From Vitellaria paradoxa (taxonomy: Eukaryota; Streptophyta; Magnoliopsida; Ericales; Sapotaceae), in contig CM034243.1 in NCBI GenBank assembly GCA_019916065.1, positions 26,562,147 through 26,626,146 on the forward strand: a DNA stretch of 64,000 nucleotides, written 5' to 3'. Below the pieces are notes generated by a model, which was not told the DNA's origin, ran no database searches, and saw only the letters and a list, made by a program, of their open reading frames with translations. Positions 35,845 through 48,294 of this stretch are shown here, one piece after another (the first letter of the stretch is position 1; each line of letters begins with the position of its first letter). The position numbers were made by a program, and so were the translations under genes.

Positions 35845-38588
35845 TAGGTGTATTTATAGCTAAAACTTTCGAAACAACATTGAAATGACACTTTCTGGTG
35901 CACGACATTTGGACAGGGCCATTGGGTGTCAGACGTGAGGTAGAAAATAGCCCTTGGATTGCTGAATTGGTTGTGTGGTCTGGACAACGATTCTGGGATT
36001 TAGACGCTGGGCATTTCTCAGGCTGGCATTTGGACAGGAAACCTAGTTTTCGATTGCTTTAGGCTGATTTGTTTTTTGCTTGCTTGCTCTGGACCTTGGT
36101 TGCTTAGGTTTGGATGTGGGGTGCTATTTGGTTAATTTTTTGCATTTATTTACCTCTTGGCTCATCTCCCTTGTTGTATCCTTTTATGTCTTGAAAATGC
36201 ACAAAACAATACAAATTGCAAAGTTATGAGATATCATTGATAAAACCAAGCCAAAATGTGATAAACTATGCAATGGGCACTCTAAAACCATTTAAATATA
36301 TGCCATATTGAGTGCTCATTGATATTTTAGATAATATTTTCTATGATGAAATGATAATTAACTTTTTACGTGTGGTCCTTTCATAAAAAACTAGATTTGG
36401 AGGCAATGATTTGACCACACAGTTACTTCATAGGCTGTCAATGATGAACCCTAGTTTCTCCAATATATCGTACCAAATTAAGTCTCATGAGACATGAGTC
36501 ATGGTTTTATACTCGGTCACTACGTTTTGCTTTTTACTTTTCTAATACACTAAGTTGCATCCAACAAAGATGTAGTAACTAGTAGTAGATGTTTTTAGAT
36601 GTTGATCGAGCCCAATTTTCATAATTGAATTGATGTGTGCCCATCGTCTTGGCACAATAAAACTTTGGTAGGTGGGATTTGGATAACTGCATTCTATGAC
36701 TAGTATGAGGAAATTCTAGGAGTTGATCACACTCGTGGTGAAAGAGATGTCAGTTTAGTAACTATAAAAAAATTTAGCTTTCTAACAAACCTCTAATATG
36801 ACTTGGATTATCCAATAACTACCCCTCATTAGCAATCAATTTGGTGGTTAGATCCATCGGATAAATTTCTTATCTCCCTATTTGGAAAATTTTTCCTTAG
36901 GCTAAAGTTCTTATCCACTTCGTGGATGCGTAGGGTGTCTATGAATCTAACTACAAGCTTGCACGCATCTCCATGTTTTCCACTGAACCTTAGAAATTTA
37001 GGTACGATGTACCCTTCAAGATAATGGTCTTAAATATCTTCGATAGTAAGGAGGACGGAGGTCAAACTTCAAGTTAAGGGAAGTGTGGGAACTCTTCTGA
37101 TGGACCAGATCGTAAAAGTGACTTTTGAGTTGATCTAGGGTAAACATAGGTGGAGAACTCTATTTAGGAAGTTTTGTTTGGAAGAATTAGAGGGGCAAGG
37201 TTAAAGGTTATTTGAGGGAGATTGTTGGAAGTACAATAGTGATGGGATTCGATGATTTGCTTTGAGAGGATGTTAAGGGGCCCACCAAATGCAAAGCCAT
37301 TCTCATAGAATGGGTCCCCATGACGGGTTGATGTTGGGTGAAGGAGCTAGAGAAAGCCTGGTGGCAATGCCAACACTAAGAAGAATATGAAAGTCTCCTT
37401 TATTAGGACAAGTAGGTTACTCTAAGGTAAGCAGTGGAGGTGGTGCTTGGCTACATTGAAGGACTAAGATATCCATCATCATGACTTGCTTGGATTGCTG
37501 GATGACCTTGTAAGGGCTGATAGAAGGAAAACATTTGGTCTATGAGGGCTCAACGTTGCTCCAAGACAAGTTCCGACAGGTGTTGCTCCACGTAGTGTTT
37601 ATCTTCTTCATTGTAGGAGATGACATTGCCACCTTTTTAATCGGCTGGATTCGTTTGGCTGGCTGAGTTCTTGAAGGGTACAATGGAAGGCATTCAACAC
37701 TCTTTTTGATTGGTGTTTGATGTGTGTGACTAGGACTTCGCTGGATGTTTTGATTAACTAGGAACAATTTTGATAATTGTTGATGATTAGACAAATTGAA
37801 GGTGAGCAGGCTAACAATTAAAGTAGTTTGGAGTAAGAGAGAGTGCAATAGAGAGAGGTTTGGGTAAAGAATTCGAGTAAATGAAAAAGGTAGACAAATG
37901 AAGGTATTTATAGGGGAGGATCTGGCCAAGGAGACTAGACTTCACATGCCTAGGTCAATGATCCTTGAACAAGTGCCCAAACTTTGCATGATCTAACCCA
38001 ACCATTAGTAGGATAACCCGACTAGGTAGTAGTGGCATCCCTTTACAATTGGCTGGCACATGGTTCATGGTGATACTGTATGGGTAGGCACGTTACGGTT
38101 GGTTTGTTCTGTAATGCTTCTCTTTTTAAACTAGTTGAGCAGTCTCAATGAATCTCCTAGCTCTAGCCACTAGCACCGGTTCTTGATGATCCTTTGCATA
38201 AATGGGAGGAGTATAAGACCCTTGAGGAGCTAAAAAGTGAGGCATTTCTTTGGTGGGCATCCCCAGGGCTTGCTTCTAACCTAGAGTGATTAGCCTTCAT
38301 AAATTGTTGTGTTGTGGCCTTGGAAAGCTTTGTGGGATCATTCAAGGGGTGTGTTAGGGCCAACGAGACCCACTAATAGGTTTAGTTTAAGCCTTAGTAG
38401 CAGTTTTTTTAAGTATTTTTTTTTTATTTCTGCAGTATTTTATTTTTAGTAGTCTTATAGATAGTGTTTAAAGTCGTCCTTTTGAAAAAGTTATGTGCTT
38501 GTCATGTGAGTTTTTAATTACCTTGGAGAGATAGGATTAAAGAATTAGGACAATTTTTTTTTTCTTGCTGTTATTTTAATTAAAAAAT

Positions 38589-39640
38589 AGAGAATGCTAT
38601 TGAGATAAAAAATATTTGTCAGAATACTATTAATAAGAATGTACTTTTATAATACGTTTTCATTAAACTTAAAAACACACTTTCATCTTGCATTTTCCTT
38701 GTATTTTGGTTGGCTAAAAAATGCATTTTTGTTCTGTGTTTTATACTTATCTAAAACGTATTTTGAAATTGCATTTTTTTGTGTATATTTGTTATTCTTA
38801 TATTCCTCTTTCATTTTATCCTCTTCTTTGTTTTTTTTTTTTTTTTTTTTTCTTTTTTCCCCTTATCCTCCTCTTCTACTCCTCTTCTTAAGTTTTTAGT
38901 ATATCTCGTTGTACTAAAAATTAAAAAGATATACTAAAAATTTTAAATTTCAGGGCAGTTGAAGAGAAGATAAATATGCATAAGAGAATAATAAGAAGGA
39001 AAAAAGTAGGGGATAAAAAGTAAAGAAGGAAAGAAGAAGAGGATAAAAGAAAAGAAAAATATCAAATAATAGATGTACATACATGTGCTGAAATATTCTA
39101 TATATACATACATATTCTCTGAAGTATTTCGTGTATTGATCTTAAGAGTACTATATCTCTTTAATTTCTTTACTATACTAAAAATGAAAAATATATACTA
39201 AAAATTGCAAGGCTCACTAAGGAGAAGAGAAGAGAAAATGAATGAAAGAAGAAGAGGTACATATTCTCTGAAGTATTTTGCATATTGATTTTAAGAGTTT
39301 TAGTATATCTCTTTAATTTCCTTACTAACTAAAAATGAAAGAGATATACTAAAAATTGTAAGGCTCAATACAGAGAAGAGAAGAGAAAATGAATGAAAGA
39401 AGAAGAGGACAAAAAGGAAGGAAAAAGATCATACTAAAGCACATAGAAAACACAATATCAAAATGTGTTCTCAAATAAGGATAAAACACAATGTCAAAAT
39501 ACGTTTTCAGATAGATCTAAAATATAAAGAAGAAAATGCATTTTGACAATGTGTTTTTAGGTAAATTGAAAACGCATTATCAAAGTGCATTTTTCATTAA
39601 CAGTATTCTAACAAATAGTTTTATCTAGACAGTATTTTCT
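38589..39640. mobile_element. Foldback/long-TIR element of about 1.05 kb
   Basis: The left arm (38589 to about 38760) pairs with the inverted right arm (about 39465-39640): AGAGAATGCTATTGAGATAAA against AGAAAATACTGTCTAGATAAA, continuing through AATACGTTTTCATTAAACTT against AATGCGTTTTCAATTTACCT. The centre is simple-sequence DNA with a 149-bp tandem pair (39111-39259, 39260-39408). No protein. I could not fix a target duplication. Confidence 0.65.
39111..39408 (+). repeat. 149-bp tandem duplication inside the foldback element
   Basis: Two copies open CATATTCTCTGAAGTATTT and end GAATGAAAGAAGAAGAGG. About 90% alike by eye. Confidence 0.8.
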
Positions 39641-40138
39641 ATAATTTGTACTAAAATAATAGCCAAAAAAAATCGAGTTAGGAAGGTGATCAAGGGCTGG
39701 GATGCTAAGGCTGTTGTAATCCTAATATAAATACTCTTTTTGAGTCTTCATAACTTTTATTTTTTACTATTTTATTGTAGAAAATCGGACTTTTTAGTCT
39801 TTTCTTGGGACTTTTGTCCTAGAAATTCATATATTCTTGTTTCATGTTTGATTCTATTGCTATTTCTTCCTGTCTTATTACTGGAAATCCATTAAAAGGT
39901 GATTAGTTTTGCTCTGAATAGCAATTTATATTAGATTTCAGGATTTTGCTGCATTGGAAAGCCTTGTGAAAGTCCTGTGATAAAGACTTGCTGTGGAAAT
40001 ACCCACAGTGGGGTGGACCGCAGGGGGACTTCCTGTCTGCTGGAAGATCCTACATGAGGGGTGTGCCCATAACAGGGATGAAGTATTCTGGTTAGGCTGA
40101 CATGGAAGGGGCCATCATGACGTCAGTGGGGCAGGGAC

Positions 40139-40681
40139 GAGTTTTTTTTTTTTTTGTTTTACAGATGGTTGAGGCACTTAATCTGCAATTGCTACTAGGG
40201 AGAGTATTTCGAAGAATACGGTTAATGAGAAACCGTGCTATGGTATTGCGGTTATGGAGGTCGCAACACCCAAAAACCGTAGTTTGGGAGCGCGATTTTC
40301 CTATGAAACCGCCATTTGAAACCGCAATTTGAGATTCAACTGTAATTGAAGACCCGCGGCATGAAAGCGCAGTTCTAGAGATAGGCTGAAGACCCGCGGC
40401 ATGAAAGCACGGTTCTAGACCGCTGACTGCTTCCGCTGAATGAGCCCAAAAACCGCCAGTTCATAGCGCGGTTGTTCCAAGAACCGTGAGTTCAAATCGC
40501 GTTTCATGTGTCCGAAAAATAGACAAACCCGCTACCCGATATCACGATTCTTCTTCAAAGTTAACTGATAACCGCGACTTGAAAATGCGGTTTCTCACTA
40601 GCCGTATTTTCCAAATTAGTTTTCTCTCGGCTGTAATTGCAGATTAAGTGCCTCAACCATCTGTAAAACAAAAAAAAAGTC
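40139..40681. mobile_element. MULE-type MITE with 9-bp target duplication
   Basis: 543 bp. Ends GAG(T)n and GAC(T)n are followed by the same GTTTTACAGATGGTTGAGG in inverted orientation, matching for about 45 bases and more loosely beyond. GGCAGGGAC flanks both sides (40130-40138, 40682-40690): a 9-bp duplication as made by Mutator-like transposases. The interior is unusually GC-rich for this window and packed with AACCGC/GCGGTT-like words, some arranged as short direct repeats (GAAGACCCGCGGCATGAAAG twice, 40349 and 40389). Confidence 0.8.
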
Positions 40682-41645
40682 GGCAGGGACACCTATTGAT
40701 GTAGCCATGTACCCACAAATATAATCCATCAATGCCTTGTGTAATTGTTTAATCCGTCTGTAAAATACTATATGAAATGGTTGGCTTCCTGATATGTCCA
40801 ACCAAAATCAAGATTGAGCATTGGGATGGTGACAGTGAAAAGTGAACACAGTACAACATTGGCAGTCCACCATGCTTTGGTGGAGCAAAAGCAAAAATTG
40901 GTGTACAGTGAAAATAAAAGAACAAATAGAACAAAGGAAAAACCAAGTTTAAATGATTGAGAAGCCAATTCAAGAAAATTTTTTTTTTCACAATGTGATT
41001 TACTGAATGTTTATTTGCATGTGCCATAAATTGGCAGCCAATTCTAATTCATGATTTTAGCTAAGTACTCAGCTGAGTGGAATCAGCTCTATGCTCATAA
41101 AGGAAAAGGTGCCTACATTTGGCCCTTCTCAGAGCCCGCAGTGCTGGAGCTTTGTGCACTGCGTTTTCCTATTAGCCCACTGAGTGCTGAATTATTTAAT
41201 CTGATGTTTTGGAGAACTATCTGTTTGTTGGCTATTTGCTAAAATTTGTGTTGATACTGGGATTGGTCTTTCATTTAGTAGAGCTTGAATCTTGCAGGCA
41301 CTAAAGCAACTGCCTCAGGAAAATATTAAGTTAGCAACAAAATTTGGTATCGCACTAAAGCAGCTACCTTGGGAAAATATTGAGTTAGCCACAAAGTTTG
41401 GTGTTGGAAATTCTGGACCTAGACAAGCAATGGTCAAAGGCACCCCTGAATATGTTCGCTCCTGTTGCGAGGCCAGCTTGAGCCGCCTTGGTGTGGACTA
41501 CATTGATCTCCACTATGTGCACCGGATTGTCACATCAGTACCTATAGAGGAGACACTATTCATTTTGCTCTGTAAGCATTTTGCTTCTCTGTTTCCATTT
41601 TTTCAGTGCATCTTTAAGTGATTTCTTATTTTTATAATAAAAAGT

Positions 41646-42407
41646 TGATGAAGGAGCTCCATCATTAAGCTATCAAGGTCCCATAACTAGAGCCAAAGCA
41701 AAGGAACTCCAAAGTTTGATCATGGAAGCTTTTGGACAAGAGGAAGCAATCGGTCAAAGAGAAGAATTCAAGTGCCAAGTTCTTTGCCAAGTGGACAAAG
41801 GGGATTGCCAAATGGAGATTAGTTAAAGGCAAGGTGGCAGCCACATGGTGGCCTCTTATTCGGCCAAAGATGAAGACTCAAGTCTACCATGTCAAGAGTC
41901 AAGCCCATTTCAGTCTTTTATTTTGTTTTGTATTTAAGACCTTATTTAATGCATGTTTTAATTGATTTGGAGTTAATGAACTGATGCAATGAATGAATGC
42001 CCTAATAGCTAGCCAATGAGGGCCTTTTGAGTTAATGCCATTTAAGCTTGTCTTTTGGCCTTCCCTATTCTTGGAGGGATGTTCCAAGATTGAAATATTA
42101 GTATTATAAGTAAGGTGGCCGGCCACCAAGGTGAATAGCATGTAATTTTCAGATTTGAAAATCAATTTGAGAGATTTTTCTTCCTTGCTTCTTGAAAGAA
42201 CTTGGACTTAGTCATTTTAGCCAATTGACTATTTTATCTTTGATAATCAAGTTACCTTAGAACTTGTTTCTATTGTGAGTTGGTTCCTTGGCTTGTCCCA
42301 TCCTTCAAAACCGAATCATTGCCTCTCCACGGGTTGGGGTTGTGTTGATTCTTTGAAGTGGGAAACCTTGTTGGATTAAATATCAAGATCCTTTCACTTT
42401 CTCATCA
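41646..42407 (+). repeat. 5' LTR of the CRM-like element
   Basis: 762 bp, begins TGATGAAGGAGC and ends CTTTCTCATCA. Its first 181 bases repeat the polyprotein C-terminal codons found in the 3' LTR. TATTATAAGTAA near 42100 is a possible TATA region. Confidence 0.93.
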
Positions 42408-42409
42408 TT

Positions 42410-42421
42410 TGGTATCAGAGC
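42410..42421 (+). other. CRM-like element primer binding site
   Basis: TGGTATCAGAGC, complementary to the initiator tRNA-Met 3' end, two bases after the 5' LTR. Confidence 0.92.
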
Positions 42422-43311
42422 TTGATCATCCTAACAAGGTGTGTTTTCTCCATTTCTTTTTTTTGGTAAGTTGTTTTCTCCATTTCAACTCTTCATCTTC
42501 CAACTTTTTGTTTTCTCCTCAAGGCTTTCGGCCAAGGGGAGATTCCTTCATCTTTCTTTGTGTTTGCTGAGTTGTTGCAAAGGGGTTGAACTATCTTGTG
42601 GGGGATATTGAACTACATATATAAAAAAAAAAAAAAGAATCAGAAAAGAAAAGAAAATTCTGGGAAAAAAAAAAAAAAGGGGGGGCAAATCAGTTCGTCC
42701 ACCAAAACAACCCAGAAAATTCCCAAATTTTACCCTCTTTATCTCCATAATAAATAGCAATAAACCACCAACTTTCAGCTTGAAATTCGTTGGTTTGATT
42801 GGAGAACTAAGAGCTAGCCGAATTGAGCTCTAAACTTGAAGTTTGTTGCAAAACAGTGAGCAATCTGTCCTTTGAGTCTTTTGGGATTGTTAACATCATA
42901 TTGGGGGGATCCCAATCTGGTTTTCAAGGGTTTTACCTCTATATATTTGTTTTCCTTTAATTCTAAAGTTATCTTCTTCTTCTTTATTGCAAATCTGAAC
43001 ACTATTGTTGGTGGATACCAAACTCGTGCCATCTTAAGGTCTGTTTGGTTTAATGAAGCCATAACTAGGTAACTAGTTGTGTTAAATTTGCAAATCCGTT
43101 TCTTCCTAATCCCTATGATTTTCATTGATATATTTTCAAATTGGGTTAAAAGACACTCTGCCCTAGTTCTTGAAAGGTAAGCAAAAGGAAGAGAATTGAG
43201 AGGTAAAAGGCAAGAGAGTGAGAGTATTGGAGAGAAAAGCCATTACTTGAGTGAAACACTTGAGAGGGTGAGCCATTTTCTACTAACGTTTTCTTTCTTG
43301 CAGCCTTAAAC
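42422..43311 (+). other. CRM-like element untranslated leader
   Basis: 890 bases with no long frame; A- and G-runs near 42627-42685. Expected to carry packaging and translation signals, none of which I can identify. Confidence 0.6.
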
Positions 43312-46300
43312 ATGTCTAAAGAACAAGAAACCAGTGGTAGTAGTAAGGTTGGACCGAATGGAGATGATAAAATGTTGCTTGAAGCTTTAAGGCAACAAAT
43401 GGACCGAAATAACTTTGTGATGACCACCTTGCTGGATAGGATTGAGAAGTTGGAGGCAAAGGAAGATACTAGGGATAAGGGTAGTAGAGACAGATCACCA
43501 AATGTGGAAGGTAATGGAGGAGGAAGAGGGAATGGAATGCTTAGAATGGGTTTCGGCCAAAATGTGGGCAGAAATGAGGAAGCAAGAATTGAGAATATTG
43601 GGGAAGAAGAATTTAATGAAGAAGAATGGGGGAATGAATTTGTTGAAGAAGAAAATGAGTTACACTTCCATAATCCAAGGGGTAGGGGGTTTCGGCCACC
43701 TAGAGGTAGAGGATTTGGAGGAAGAAGAATGGGTAGAAATTATAGGAATTGGGACTATGGAAATGGGGAAGGAATTGAAGAAAGGGTTGATTCAAATGTG
43801 GGAAGCATTAAGATGACGATTCCTTCCTTCCATGGAAAGGAAAATCCAGATTTGTACTTGGAGTGGGAAAGGCAAGTTGAACTCATCTTTGAGTGCCACA
43901 ACTATTCGGAAGAAAAGAAAGTCAAACTTGCGGCTGTGGAGTTCAAAGATTATGCAATCATATGGTGGGATCAAATGTTGGTTAGGAGGAGAAATCTTGG
44001 CCTTAGAACCATTACCACTTGGGAAGCCATGAAAGAAGTCATGAGGGAAAGGTTTGTTCCCCAACATTATTTTAAGGAGCTGTATCAAAGGTTGCAAAGG
44101 TTGTCACAAGGGGGTAGAAGTGTGGAAGAATATTTCAAGGCTATGGAGATGGCATTGGCGAGAACTCAATTGGAGGAACCTATGGAAGCTACCATGGCAA
44201 GGTTCTTGGCTGGTTTGAACATGGAAATAGCCCATGTGGTGGAATTACATTCCTACCATACCATAACCGAAATGGTGCACATTGCCATTAAGGTGGAAAG
44301 ACAATTGAGAATGAAGAAATCTTTGAAGAATGGAAGTGGGCCGAATTTCTCAACCACAAAAAGTCCATGGAGGCCAAATTATGGAAAGCTAGAGAGGAAT
44401 GAGAAGGATCTACCAAAACAGAAAAGGGAGGATTTGAAGGGAAAAGAAGAATGGAAAGGAAAAGGAAAAATAGAAGAGAAAGAAAAGAAAGGGGGTCCCA
44501 CTAGAGCTAGAGAAGTTAAGTGTTTCAAGTGTTTGGGGCATGGACATTATGCAAATCAATGTCCAAACCAAAGGGTGATGTATATGAGGGAAGATGGAGG
44601 TCTAGAGAGTGGAGATGAGGATGAGGAAGAGGAGACCCCAAATCTGGCCGAAATTGGTGAAGAAGAGGAATTGGAGATGGGAGAGCAAGATCCTATGGTT
44701 GGGTTGACTTATGCTATGATAACCATGAGGGCTTTAAGTGCACAAGTGGGATTGGAAGATGGGGATGCAATTCAAAGAGAAAACATTTTCCATACAAGGT
44801 GTGCCGTGAGCAACAAATTGTGTAGCATGATCATTGATAGTGGAAGTTGTTGCAATGTGGTGAGCTCTCATCTTGTGAACAAATTGGGATTGGTGTGTAG
44901 GAAGCATCCAAAGCCATATGGACTACAATGGTTGAATGAATGCAATAAATTGAAAGTAACCAAACAGGTTGTGGTTCCATTCACCATAGGGAAGTATGAG
45001 GATGAGGTATTGTGTGATGTTGTGCCTATGGTTGCTACTCACATATTATTAGGGCGTCCTTGGCAATATGATAGGAGTGTGACTCATGATGGAAGGAAGA
45101 ATAAGTATACTTTGGTGAAGGAAGGCCGATCATACACTCTAAACCCTTTGAGCCCTACTCAAGCTCATGAGGATCAAGTGAGGATTATGAGAGCACTTGA
45201 GGGAAAATCAGGTGAGGTAGAGAGTGATTCAAAAAAAATTGAGGGAAAAGAGAGGAAAGAAAAGAGTGGAGAAAGAAAAAGAGAGACAAAAGAGGAAAAT
45301 GAGAGAACGAAAGAAAAAGGAGAGAAGTCTGGTATAAAAGAAAAAGAAGAGGGAAAAATGACTTTGTTTGTTGGAAAGAAAGAAATGAGAGAGGCATTGC
45401 ATGACATGAGGCCCCTATACCTTCTTATGTATAAGGAGTCCTTATATTCTAATCCTAACAATGATTTTTCTCTCCCTAGTGTTGCTACTTCTCTTTTGCA
45501 GGAATATGAGGATATCTTTCCCGAGGAAGTGCCATCGGGTTTACCACCATTAAGGGGGATTGAGCATCAAATCGATTTTGTGCCTGGAGCTCAAATTCCA
45601 AACCGACCAGCTTATAGGAGCAATCCCGAGGAGAGCAAGGAACTTCAAAGGCAAGTAGAAGAATTGCTAGCCAAGGGGTATGTGAAGGAGAGCATGAGTC
45701 CATGTGCCGTACCTGTTCTTTTGGTGCCAAAGAAAGATGGGACTTTCCGAATGTGCGTTGATTGCCGTGCTATCAACAAGATCACCGTGAAATACAGGTA
45801 TCCTATTCCTAGATTGGATGATATGCTTGATGAACTTCATGGTGCTTGCATATTTTCTAAAATTGATCTTAAGAGTGGTTATCATCAAATTAGGATGAAA
45901 GAAGGTGATGAATGGAAAACAGCGTTTAAGACCAAGTATGGTTTATATGAATGGCTTGTGATGCCATTTGGGCTCACAAATGCACCTAGTACTTTCATGA
46001 GATTGATGAACCATGTGTTGAGATCTTTTATTGGAAAGTTTGTTGTTGTTTACTTTGATGACATTCTGATTTATAGCAAAAGCATGAATGATCATTTGCA
46101 ACATTTGAGAAGTGTTTTTGATGTTTTAAGGAAGGAAAAGTTGTATGCTAATTTCAAGAAGTGTTGTTTTTGCATGGAAAGACTTGTTTTCCTAGGATTT
46201 GTTGTTAGTAGTAAAGGGATTGAAGTAGATGACGAGAAGGTGAAAGCCATTAGGGAATGGCCGAGACCTTCCAATGTGAGTGAAGTAAGGAGTTTTCATG

Positions 46301-48294
46301 GGCTTGCTAGCTTTTATCGTAGGTTTGTGCCTAATTTTAGTAGCCTAGCCGCCCCTTTGAATGAATTGGTAAAGAAGAATGTTCCATTTGTATGGGGTGA
46401 TGAACATGAGAATGCATTTAACATGTTGAAAACAAAGTTGTGTTCTGCTCCTTTACTTGTATTGCCCGATTTTACCAAAGCTTTTGAAATTGAATGTGAT
46501 GCCTCCGGGAAAGGAATTGGTGCTGTTTTGATGCAGGAGAAGAAGCCTATTGCATACTTTAGTGAGAAGCTGAATGGGGCAACCTTGAACTATTCAACAT
46601 ATGACAAGGAGCTCTATGCATTGGTGAGATCTTTGGAGACATGGCAGCACTACTTGTGGCCGAAGGAGTTCATAATTCACACCGATCATCAAGCTTTGCG
46701 GCATCTCAAGGGCCAAGGAAAGCTGAACAAGAGGCATGCTAGGTGGGTCGAGTTCATTGAGTCATTTCCATATGTGGTACAATACAAACAAGGTAAAGAG
46801 AACATTGTGGCCGATGCACTCTCAAGAAGGTATACTCTCCTTAACACTCTTGACTCTAAATTGCTAGGTTTTGAACTTGTTAAGGAATTGTATGAGCATG
46901 ATTCTGATTTTTCACAAGTTTATAAGGCATGTGAGAACATTGCATTTCAAAAATACTTTAGGCATGAAGGGTATTTGTTTAGGGAAAACAGATTGTGTGT
47001 GCCAAAGAGTTCTTTAAGAGATTTGTTAGTGCATGAAAGTCATAGTGGTGGTCTCATGGGGCATTTTGGGGTTGCAAAAACTTTAGATGTACTTAAGGAA
47101 CATTTCTTTTGGCCTCATATGCAAAAAGATGTTGAGAGGTTTTGTGCTAGATGTGAAACTTGCAAAAGGGCCAAGTCTAAGGTGATGCCACATGGACTAT
47201 ACACACCATTGCCCATACCTAAACACCCTTGGGTTGACTTGTCTATGGATTTTATTTTGGGGTTGCCTAGGTCATCAAGGGGACATGATTCCATTTTTGT
47301 GGTAGTCGATAGATTCTCTAAGATGGCTCATTTTGTCCCATGTAAGAAAACCGGTGATGCTACTTATGTGGCCAATTTGTTCTTTAGGGAAATTGTTAGA
47401 TTGCATGGCATTCCTCAAACTATTGTTAGTGATAGGGATGTAAAGTTTTTGAGTCATTTTTGGAGAATCCTTTGGGGAAAATTAGGGACAAAATTGTTGT
47501 TTTCTACCACTTGCCATCCCCAAACCGATGGTCAAACTGAAGTGGTAAATAGGACTTTGTCTACACTATTGAGAACTTTTGTTAAGAAGAATTTGAAGTC
47601 TTGGGAGGAACTAATACCTTATATTGAATTTGCATACAATAGAGTGGTACATTCCTCTAGTGGATTTTCTCCTTTTCAGATTGTATATGGATTTAATCCA
47701 CTCACTCCCTTGGACTTGTCACCTTTACCTATTAAACACATTGTTTCTCTTGATGGTAAAAACAAGGCCGAATTTGTGAAGAAAATCCATGCACAAGCTA
47801 GGTTGCATATTGAAAAGAAAAATCAATCTTATGCATCTCATGCTAACAAAGGCAGAAAGGCAATTTTGTTTGAACCAGGTGACTTAGTGTGGGTGCACTT
47901 GAGGAAGGAAAGGTTTCCTCAACAAAGGAAATCCAAGTTGCAACCTAGAGGAGATGGACCTTTTAAAGTCTTGGAACGCATTAATCCTAATGCTTACAAG
48001 ATTGACTTGCCAAGTGAGTATGGAGTAAGTAACACTTTTAATGTCATTGATCTTTCTCCCTATTTTGGTGCAGGGCCAAATTCGAGGTCGAATTTTTCTC
48101 AAGAGGGGGGGGATGATGAAGGAGCTCCATCATTAAGCTATCAAGGTCCCATAACTAGAGCCAAAGCAAAGGAACTCCAAAGTTTGATCATGGAAGCTTT
48201 TGGACAAGAGGAAGCAATCGGTCAAAGAGAAGAATTCAAGTGCCAAGTTCTTTGCCAAGTGGACAAAGGGGATTGCCAAATGGAGATTAGTTAA
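43312..48294 (+). CDS. CRM-like gag-pol polyprotein, uninterrupted
   Basis: 1660 codons without a break. Residues 1-160: acidic and Gly/Arg-rich leader ([14 protein letters not shown]). About 165-345: gag capsid region ([38 protein letters not shown]). CCHC knuckle [14 protein letters not shown] at 404-417. Protease IIDSGS, Asp 509. RT with YFDDIL, Asp 916-917. RNase H ([23 protein letters not shown]). Integrase zinc finger H1244, H1251, C1278, C1281; catalytic D1313, D1374, E1410 with the D,D(35)E spacing; then the GPF-type C-terminal domain ([20 protein letters not shown]). The tail ends with [10 protein letters not shown]. The last 60 codons (48114-48294) are inside the 3' LTR. All visible catalytic residues are present, so the element may be mobile-competent. 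Confidence 0.93.
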   Translation: MSKEQETSGSSKVGPNGDDKMLLEALRQQMDRNNFVMTTLLDRIEKLEAKEDTRDKGSRDRSPNVEGNGGGRGNGMLRMGFGQNVGRNEEARIENIGEEEFNEEEWGNEFVEEENELHFHNPRGRGFRPPRGRGFGGRRMGRNYRNWDYGNGEGIEERVDSNVGSIKMTIPSFHGKENPDLYLEWERQVELIFECHNYSEEKKVKLAAVEFKDYAIIWWDQMLVRRRNLGLRTITTWEAMKEVMRERFVPQHYFKELYQRLQRLSQGGRSVEEYFKAMEMALARTQLEEPMEATMARFLAGLNMEIAHVVELHSYHTITEMVHIAIKVERQLRMKKSLKNGSGPNFSTTKSPWRPNYGKLERNEKDLPKQKREDLKGKEEWKGKGKIEEKEKKGGPTRAREVKCFKCLGHGHYANQCPNQRVMYMREDGGLESGDEDEEEETPNLAEIGEEEELEMGEQDPMVGLTYAMITMRALSAQVGLEDGDAIQRENIFHTRCAVSNKLCSMIIDSGSCCNVVSSHLVNKLGLVCRKHPKPYGLQWLNECNKLKVTKQVVVPFTIGKYEDEVLCDVVPMVATHILLGRPWQYDRSVTHDGRKNKYTLVKEGRSYTLNPLSPTQAHEDQVRIMRALEGKSGEVESDSKKIEGKERKEKSGERKRETKEENERTKEKGEKSGIKEKEEGKMTLFVGKKEMREALHDMRPLYLLMYKESLYSNPNNDFSLPSVATSLLQEYEDIFPEEVPSGLPPLRGIEHQIDFVPGAQIPNRPAYRSNPEESKELQRQVEELLAKGYVKESMSPCAVPVLLVPKKDGTFRMCVDCRAINKITVKYRYPIPRLDDMLDELHGACIFSKIDLKSGYHQIRMKEGDEWKTAFKTKYGLYEWLVMPFGLTNAPSTFMRLMNHVLRSFIGKFVVVYFDDILIYSKSMNDHLQHLRSVFDVLRKEKLYANFKKCCFCMERLVFLGFVVSSKGIEVDDEKVKAIREWPRPSNVSEVRSFHGLASFYRRFVPNFSSLAAPLNELVKKNVPFVWGDEHENAFNMLKTKLCSAPLLVLPDFTKAFEIECDASGKGIGAVLMQEKKPIAYFSEKLNGATLNYSTYDKELYALVRSLETWQHYLWPKEFIIHTDHQALRHLKGQGKLNKRHARWVEFIESFPYVVQYKQGKENIVADALSRRYTLLNTLDSKLLGFELVKELYEHDSDFSQVYKACENIAFQKYFRHEGYLFRENRLCVPKSSLRDLLVHESHSGGLMGHFGVAKTLDVLKEHFFWPHMQKDVERFCARCETCKRAKSKVMPHGLYTPLPIPKHPWVDLSMDFILGLPRSSRGHDSIFVVVDRFSKMAHFVPCKKTGDATYVANLFFREIVRLHGIPQTIVSDRDVKFLSHFWRILWGKLGTKLLFSTTCHPQTDGQTEVVNRTLSTLLRTFVKKNLKSWEELIPYIEFAYNRVVHSSSGFSPFQIVYGFNPLTPLDLSPLPIKHIVSLDGKNKAEFVKKIHAQARLHIEKKNQSYASHANKGRKAILFEPGDLVWVHLRKERFPQQRKSKLQPRGDGPFKVLERINPNAYKIDLPSEYGVSNTFNVIDLSPYFGAGPNSRSNFSQEGGDDEGAPSLSYQGPITRAKAKELQSLIMEAFGQEEAIGQREEFKCQVLCQVDKGDCQMEIS
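48101..48113 (+). other. Polypurine tract within the coding frame
   Basis: AAGAGGGGGGGGA lies directly before the 3' LTR and is translated as part of the polyprotein (SQEGGD region). It would prime plus-strand DNA. Confidence 0.85.

Larger units (their letters stand above)
34054..41297 (+). other. Reductase intron 2 (7.2 kb)
   Basis: Phase 0. Inflated by at least three insertions listed separately (35450-35844, 38589-39640, 40139-40681). Microsatellites (CT)n at 34303-34330 and (CT)n(CA)n at 34421-34452. The stretch 35848-38588 resembles decayed repeat DNA (a GC-richer part at 36900-38370), but I recognise no domain in any frame; the 129-codon frame at 37540-37929 on the - strand is unexplained. 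Confidence 0.6.

Noticed and set aside
37540..37929. 129-codon frame on the - strand in reductase intron 2
   Set aside because: No recognised domain, no start or splice support, and surroundings look like decayed repeat DNA. Left unassigned.
41732..42165. Open frames repeated exactly at 48200-48633, possible duplicated small genes
   Set aside because: They are other-frame readings of the two LTRs.
42410..42421. Match to tRNA-Met, possible tRNA gene
   Set aside because: Only 12 bases match and they sit two bases after an LTR, which is a primer binding site; no cloverleaf follows. The same holds at 6850-6860.
45174..45461. Antisense frames within gag-pol
   Set aside because: Shadows of the biased, purine-rich coding strand; no start context or domain.
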